Translations under genes and position numbers: made by a program
Shown: in pieces, positions 51,501 through 60,500 of the stretch
Layout of the letters: each line of letters opens with the position of its first letter
Numbering within the stretch: the stretch's first letter is position 1
Origin: Pieris napi
Lineage: Eukaryota > Arthropoda > Insecta > Lepidoptera > Pieridae
Assembly: GCF_905475465.1 (NCBI RefSeq)
Contig: NC_062239.1
Location: 1,550,001-1,614,000 of the forward strand
Direction: 5' to 3'
Length of the DNA: 64,000 nucleotides
Notes under the pieces: model-generated
What the model was told of the DNA's origin: nothing
What the model saw: the letters and a program-made list of their open reading frames with translations, nothing else
Databases searched by the model: none

Positions 51501-54500
51501 TCTACTACTAAGGTAGGCCAAGTAAAAAAATCTGAGGCAAAACGAAGTGTGTAGGGAAACTAATTTAATACAATTATTTTTTTTTAAATTTGTATTTAGT
51601 GTAATGATGTTTCTTTAATATGGAAATACAATTTATCTTTTGAAATGTAACATTAATATAAGTTATCTCCTAAATTTAATGAAGAACATCGTATATGTTC
51701 GTACGTTTATACAGCGGTACGCTGTTAGGGCAATTTAAACTTATTCGAAGGGGCCCTTGTAGAAGTTTTATTGACGAAACTTCTCATCTTCATTAATAGG
51801 TACTTACAGTACAGACGTGTTGAAAAGTTGTTAATTTTCATTTATTAAGAAGTAATTTACCAAAGGAGTTTAAGCTCAAGTTATACGGATTAAATTTGGG
51901 ATAGATAGGACCTGAGGAAATGTGTTTTTTGACATAATTTAAATTTTAGAGTGAAAAATTTATAGGCGAAACTTACTTCAAGTCTGACTAGGGTATATTG
52001 TTCAAAAGCGGAATTTTGTCTCTATGTGGTCGTTATGCGGCTATAATCTTAGGCGTCAGTTTAATTTTTTTTTTTCAAAATAATTATATTAACATAGTAC
52101 CCTCAAGAATTAAGAATAGTACCCTCGAAATAGTACTACGTTTCAAAGTTCAAAGGTGACTATTTATCCAGGAAAGACTGAAGCAATTTGAAGTTATCAG
52201 AAAGTGGATGGTACAACTTTTATTTGCGAAAGTTTGAAGCTATCTCCGGGATTAAAGTAATTGTAATTGCTACGATAACGGAGGGATTTGTTAATGACCA
52301 ATTTGTCTGTCTTGTAACAAGTTGAGTGATTTGTTAAGGCTAATTTATTTTAATAATAGCTGAGCGAAGTTTTTTTGAGCCTAAAATATCGCAGGTTTAG
52401 ACCCAGTATCGCAGGTATCTTGTTTTTATGAACAGGTATTTATAAATAAACAATGTATCATATTCATGTTTTATCATGTACAGTACTATCTAAAATGTAT
52501 GAAATACTAGTAGACTCAGCCAAGCGTTGCTGTGGCTAAGATTTTTGTAATATTACATAGTAGTAAACTATTCAAGAGAAAAGGCAGAAGTATACCAATC
52601 CACCATGCTTTTTTGGTGGTTGTGTCAGTAAATTGTAGCTTATGTGATACGTAGGTAATTATTTTGATAAGGATCAATACCTAGGTACGAAGAGCCTTTT
52701 CTAGCGGTGGTATTTTAATAAAAAAAAATAAAAAAAGGACGCATATTGTGACGTAACTATAAAAAATAGAGACATGCAGTCGTGACATTTTTTATAGATA
52801 GTGATGTGTCCTAAAAAATTGTAATACATCATTTTGTTCTATCATTAATAGTTTTCGAGGCGTACACGATTGAAGGAAGTTTTTTGTTTATTTTTTTACG
52901 CCTTGGGTTAGATTATTCAAGTTTTAGTAAGCATCCCCATTTTTTTTTTGAAAATGAAACATAGCCTATGTCACTTGAGAATAGTGTAGCTTGCCAACGG
53001 TGAAAGAATTTTTGAAATCGGTCCTGTAGTTTCGGAACCTATTCATTTCAAACAAACAAAAAATAAAACCTTTCTTCTTTAAAATATTAGTATAGAAAAG
53101 ATATACAAAAATATATACCTCGTTGTCCTTGTCGGCGTCCTTGATATGTTGTGCGATAAATCGCACACTCTGCAAGGCGGCCGCTACTTCAGGCGACAAG
53201 TGGCGCGGCAACATGTTCTCAGAATCCGTCACTATTGGAAAATAACGTTGTTATCTTTGAGCTTTGAAGTAAAGATAGTCTTGACACTAGGCAAACATGT
53301 TTGCGTATTTAAAATACTAGATTTTCTTTTTATTCACTACAAATTATATTGCTAGTCTACAGTTCGTTTAGAAAATTTTATTCTAACCACAAATGTTAGA
53401 AACACTGCTCAATACTTCAATAAGTATTGCGCAGTGTTATAGCAGAATATTGATTCTTCAATATTTACCAATGTGGCTGCTGCTTTTTTTTTATGTTACA
53501 GGAGGCTCACCTGATGTTAAGTGATACAGCCGCCCATGGACACTCGCACTACCAGAAGGCTCGCAAGTGTGCTGCCGGCCTTTAAAGAATTGGTACGCTC
53601 TTTTCTTGAAGGACCCTAAGTCGAATTGGTTCGGAAACACAGTAGTCCATTTGTGTATATATCATATTTTTAATAATATCTTTTATCCTATTTCGAATTG
53701 AAATACATGTAATAAATATGTCCTAAAGGATAGCGGACCTCATTTACTCTTCATAGATTTTGTATTATAATAATCCTTTAAAATATCATAATGTGTTTTG
53801 TAGACACGCCGTAGAGTGCTACAATGTAGCAGCTACGTGATTATGCTACGGATGGCGCTACGAAGCGTCAACATAGATTAGAGCACCGACCTGATTTACT
53901 TTTTAAAAGCCTTTTGCCCTTTTACAACTGCGTAATATTACGTTCGTAATTTTATATGCAATTCATATTTTCTCTTTTTCCTTTTCAAAACTAGAATCAC
54001 AATAGTTACAATATAATCGTGATTAATTTCCTAACAACTTCCTACCTGATGGTCGTTGATGAGCACCTGCCCCGAGCATATCGTCTTCAGGTCCTGGCGA
54101 TTTTCGGTAATCCCCATCATCGCCTTTACCAGTGGAAAATGCGTCCGTCAGACTGTCCCTGCTGGAAACATAACTTCTGCAATTCGAATACACACTTTTT
54201 CCTCATTATGTGGTAATTGGCTGCCTATGATGATGGAATACTAAAATATGAAAGTGTGTAGGTGTGTTAAAATATATTCAGATTTGTATTGTGTATCGTT
54301 AATAGCCCTAACAGTCGTATTAATTAGCTTTTAACTGCACTACATTTACTACCTATTATTTATTTTATTAAATATAACTAAATATGAATTAAGTATTTTT
54401 TTTATTTAAATCTATAAACTTGTAAGCTTTTATTTCTTTCTTATTTACTCTATAAAAATAATATTCTTTAAATGCTTAACAACTTTGTAAAGCATTATTT

Positions 54501-57500
54501 TAATTGATTACACCATTAAAATTAAATAAATAGTTACTCTCCACATTATTTATTAAGTTTTCCCGTAAATAAGTTACCTAATACTAATATAATGTAAATT
54601 TTGCTTTTTAAAATCGTTTCAGCAAACGAGTATTAGCTTTTCTCATGTTGAGGGACGAGCGATAACGACCCATATTAATAAAGCATTAGGGTTCAACGTC
54701 ACGTGCACATTGATAAATGCGAGAACACGCAAAATACTTTTCTATGAGCGTAAAGATACACGTTGAAGATACAACCTAAATTGAGTTTAAAACGTGTGGA
54801 TTTTTCTTGTGAATATCTATCTATATACTAATAATAATCAGTGGCGCTACAACCTTATTAGGTCTGGGCCTCAGATTTCTGTATCTTTTTCATGATCATT
54901 TGGCAATGTAATTGGCAAGTAGATGATCAGCCTTCTGTGCCTGACACAAGCCTTCGACTTTTTGGGTCTAAGACCGCGGTTCCTGACGATGTTTTCCTTC
55001 ACCGTTCGAGCGAATGTTAAATGCACACATAGAAAGAAAGTCAATTGGTGCACACCCGGGGATCGAACCTACGACCTCAGGGATGAGAGTCACATGCTGA
55101 AGCCACTATACCAACACTGCTCTCTATCCATATACGCTGTGATCAATTATTATTTACAAACATGAAACTAATAAAATATCATACTTTAATTACATAATAG
55201 CCGGTCCCAGTTTTGATGTTGAACAGTTAATTTACGTAAAACCATTATATACAACTCTCAAACCTATCTCAGGAATCACACAAACTATTTGTGAAAACAG
55301 TACAAAAATCCATTGAGACGTTTTTGAGTTTATCGCGTTCATACAAACAGACTCTCGGGAACGGCATTTTATAAAATAAGGATTAAACATTTGAAAAGAG
55401 TTTAATAAAAAAACATCAGTACAAATAGAATCGGACTATAAGTTCACTTTTTTGATCATACACATCCGAAACATATTGTGGTATATTGACGAAAATTATT
55501 ATCCCTTATTCGCAAGCCGCAAATGGCTTGAGGCAACAACGCCCCATGGTTTCACTCGTAAAATGTTTTACATTTCACTTCACCCAATAAACCTGTTTAC
55601 GATCGTATAAAGGCCTCATATTAGGAAGAATGTATTCATATATTCCAGATATTGACCTAGCACTATCTTCCTTACGATGCGATTGTGACGTAAAAACTCT
55701 AGGAATTTATGATTCCTGGCGAAACTAGAAAGGCGGTTACAGACTAGCGGATTATTCGGCGCGCATACGGTCGTTTCCCCATACGCGCTTCAAAAATCCG
55801 GACGCGCGGCGTGTTTGCTCGAACCGGTAGTATGCCACTACCGGTCAGTATCAACATGCATTCTGACGAAGACACATTGCTATTTGCGTTACGTATTCGC
55901 CGTCCAAAGAAGACGAAACAGATACTGGGTGTCATCGATGGTTACATCAAGACAGAGAACCGATCACTTTGATACACTCTACCTAGAACTACGAACTTAT
56001 ACGAGCTTAGAAGCGCGTCAACGCTCGTACGAGTTGCGCGTGTTTCAAAAGGCATGCCTATACGTGCTTACATGCGCTTCCAAAGACGATCTTATACGCG
56101 CGTAAAAAACTCTAGTCTCAAACCGCCCTAAAAGATAGGACTTATACGGTATAGAAGTCACTCAATTTTATACAATTAATAATGAAGCAGAAATAAAATA
56201 AAATATATTATAGTGATGTGTATCTGTTTTTAATTGAACATAAATATTTAAAGGCCTTTTATTGCTGTCTTCAATACAAAACATGATCCTCTTAGCCACA
56301 TCTAGCTTTAAAGCACTACCGACGTCAAGTATTAGAAAAGCTCAGAGGCCACAATACTTCAAAAATACATGACATTCTAGCTATCTTGTTTATAGTATTT
56401 CTTTCAATTACAACTCAATGTTTGTCAAGTGTTTAACCAATTCAATTCCAAATTTGAATGTAGATATTTAAACAAAACCTTTAAATTGCAACTAACCCGT
56501 TAAACGTTGAAAACCTTAAACAATATAATTCAAAGAAAACAACCGCAAACAAAGTGAGTTAATTGAAATGTTGTGCTTAAATCGAGTATTCGCTAAAATG
56601 AAACTTGGAAATTATCGCGAAATATCGGAACCGAAACATAACATTTCACTATATGAAACGAAACGAAATTAATGAAAAATACACGTTTAAATTCGATAAC
56701 GAACGGGTGGATCGTATGCAGTGCTTTTATTAGTTTTTAGTTGTAACGTAATACACGCAATAGGATATCTCTTTGTACAAGGCAAGGCAAATTTCATTTG
56801 TATTGGAAAATATTTCAGTTTTGTATTTCTCGTATACATATAATTTATACTTATCGACAAGGACTGATTGATTACTGTTCCCAAAAAACAAACAGCCTCT
56901 TAATACCTCCTCACTAGTTTTAAAGCTAAACTTTCGTAAGCGTTTGTTTTTGTTGTAGGCGACATTGCCCTATCTATTCTTTGAGGTCTTAGAGGATGAG
57001 GTTCGGGTGCAGACAAGCGATTCGCACCGGCACGCCTTTTGCTTTTCAATCTATAGGTCATTGTGCTAATCTCCTACTCTCATATACACAAAGGAATATA
57101 TGACCTTACGCACCTGGCTACACCAACCGTTTTTATCTGTCTCACCTTTTGCTTATTCATTATTTTCAATATCTTATTACAAGCTTGTAATAAGTTAATC
57201 AATCTAATAGACAAATGGTAGATATTAAAAGCACCATTTAAGCTACCTAGTAAGTTTTGTATTATATTACTTCTTATTAGAATATTGGTTATAAAATTAG
57301 ATCTTCCATATTTATATACTGTCTCTAGAGTTTTTTAGATATTTTTTTGGATTTTTTTAGTTTCTTTTACCAGTTTAAGTAATTGGATAATATCATTACA
57401 TTTATTATTGTACATTTATTAGTACCCCATGGGTCCCGGGTTCGATCCCCGGTTGAGACAAACATCGATGTGATGAGCATTTGGTGTTGTGCTTAGGTCT

Positions 57501-60500
57501 TGGGTGGTTAAATATGTATTTATATGTGTTAGGTCTATCTATGTATAAAATGTATGTATATCCGTTGCCTAGTACCCATAACACAACCTTCACCAGCTTA
57601 GCATGGGACTAGGTCAATTGGTCTGAATTGTCCAATGAAATAAAATAAAACTGTTTTTTAATATATCCGTCTGTAAATTTTACAATAAATAAATATTGTA
57701 GACTCGTGTTAATCGAACACCATACGTTTATGTTCATAAATATTCAATTTAACGCCTGCACAAAATAGACAAACGAAAGGCAAACGCAGACAGACCGATG
57801 CACCGGTAAATTAATGTCCGTTCCGGTATAAACCAGATTAATCTGGCTCAACTCTCGCGAAAACCGGATTTTGCGGAAATCACACAGCTTCGAGCCTTTG
57901 AGAAATTACTCGTTTCTTTATGAAAATATTGGTCTTTCTAGTGGAATTTTGTTTACGTAATCAGGTAGGACTAAAATTTACAAAACATATTTTAATTTTT
58001 GTTTTGTTTTTTGTTAAATGTAGACATGCACGTGCCATGTAAACTCTAATTATATACGTTCACAAAAATATACGTTTGTTTAACTAAAGCTTTTATCTCT
58101 TTCTGACACTTTGCTGTAATAAGAGAAAGACATATTTTAAAAAAAGACTCTTTTTTGAGACAGGCTTAGAAGCCGTCAGAGCTTTCACACAAGACGGCTT
58201 GTACACGACCCGGTTTCACACTGCCATACACCACTGCGCACCGGGTGTAGGACTCGGACGCGGCGAGCACCGTGCCCGGTTGTACGGTGAGCCGAGGATA
58301 GCGCCAGCGTCATGTGGTTAGCGTCATAGTGTCCCATAGAAGACTGACGACCGGGCGTAGTCCTGATCTTTCGCCGGAGCTAAGCCCGGCATGTCATGTC
58401 TCGTGGGCATAAGCCGTTACGTATAGATGGAATTTTGAGAAGTTTGTGAGATTGATTTCATAACTAATAACTAGTGCTAAAATCGTTAAAATAGATACGA
58501 ACTTTAGAAAGTCTCCTAATGTTATGGAACGATTAGCTGTTGAATACCGTTAGAGAATGTTGACTGTTTATCAAAAGGCAACGTTGCTTAACATATACAC
58601 GACAACATATTTATTTACTTAATTATAAGTAACATATAATAACTATACACTTTTTGGTGTCGAATATTGCTAACTAACACTTGGTAATGTTGATCTACAG
58701 AAGTAACCGCGGTGGTTCGATTAACGGTTTATTTCTCAATTATTTTATAATTATCAGCAATATATTTAGACTAACCTCATATCCAGCTCATTTGTGTATC
58801 CGTTAGACATGAAGGTATCATCATAGTCTGGCAACGAGTATTTGGTTCTCCTCATCATTAACAGTTTAGGCATGAACTGGAGGAACACTTTCTTCATCCA
58901 CGGAGACATCGTATGCGTAGAGGGGGACCTAAGAATAATATCTTTTAATTCCAAATTTAAAATTACGAATTGCAAAGTGCTTAGGTGAAGAAAGGGAGAC
59001 GTTTAAAAACATGCAATGCTTTCCGATAAAATATGCAAAGTATTGCAGTGTTAATGTGTCGAATGCCTGACATTTGAAATGGTTCATGTTTAACTAACTA
59101 CTTACATTACTATACACATATGTATATGTCATATGCGGTCTATAAGTTGCAATTAGTGGTGTCACATTTATGATTTCTATATACTATGTATTATTTATTA
59201 CAACTTCGTAAATTATTATTTATTATTTATGCTCTATTGTCTAAGCTCTTTCAGCGTTCGATGTATGATTTGTTATCCAGAAATATAAGTTCAAAACTTC
59301 ACTTATTAAGGATTGTAATTTGATATACTTGGTTCGGTCACCCTTTTAGTTAACAGTCCTGGGTTCTTATAACATTAAATCATAATAGATTTATATATTA
59401 TAGCATAGACTCGTAGATATGTGTGCCCGGTGGCCTGTTGATATACTTGGAGGCTTGTAGTATAAAACTAAACATAACTTATGTAATAAATACAATTTAT
59501 CTTTCAAAATAAGCAAAAACGTATTCAATTTAGAGCAGCTAATTGATGGCTCTTAAATTTTATGTCCCATAATAATATTTTCAACAAGCTGGTTATTCGG
59601 GGTTGAAATTACAAAACCATTGTATTTTATACAATCATTATTCTATTTTAGCGTCACGCCCACACTCTATGAACGTATCATCAAATAGTTTAAGAGCTAA
59701 ACTTGTAATATAACACAAGTTAGCATTTCAAACCAAAAATTTAGTATTGATTCAGGTTCACTAACGTTTCTTGTCACAATTTTAACTAAATCAACTAATA
59801 AAAATAAATTTCTACCGAGAGGATGCAGCAGCGGAAGTTTTTTAAAGGCCGAATCGTCAAATTATACTGAAACTACCTAACACCAAGTTACATTTGAAAT
59901 TCTCGTGCCCGTACTCGATAATCTCAGGAGCTTAACTCCGGTTTATTATACGGTTCTAGCTCTTGGACTAAACGTAAATACACAGTAATACCTCGTTAGG
60001 CTGTTCACGACAAATTATGCCTGTGATAATTGCTGCTATCACAAAATCTGCCGTTATTCCAGCTGAAGCATGTTAGCCACAATATTGGGTATAATATTTC
60101 ACGAATAACGGGTCAATATTGATATATGTTTTTGTCGTTATAAATTGTAATATGGAAGTACTTAGGTAGTAAAGTAATTACATACAATAAACGTATTCTA
60201 AGAAGCGGTAAATTTGTGTTGATTCTAATTATTTCGATAGTTTAATCAAATACGATTTATGTACATAGGTACATATTAGGTCCTTACATATGATATTGGC
60301 GATTATGGCAGATGTCTATTATCAGCTATTGCAAACCATGATTGCAAAGCTAGCTGCTAAACAACCATGGCTTGTCAATCGCTCTAAGCCCCTGCTGCTT
60401 CACGACAACGCTAGACCACACACTGTGATTGGGCAGTCGAATCCGCCTTATATAACTACCGATAAGATAGCAAAAGTTCATAGATAGCAATGGTACATAC

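Noticed and set aside
53119..53231. Receptor ending by read-through of the exon at 53119 (frame continues past the donor)
   Set aside because: The open continuation has no family similarity, while the terminal exon at 30511 joins in the correct phase with the conserved EDWKF and M4. A minor isoform is not excluded.
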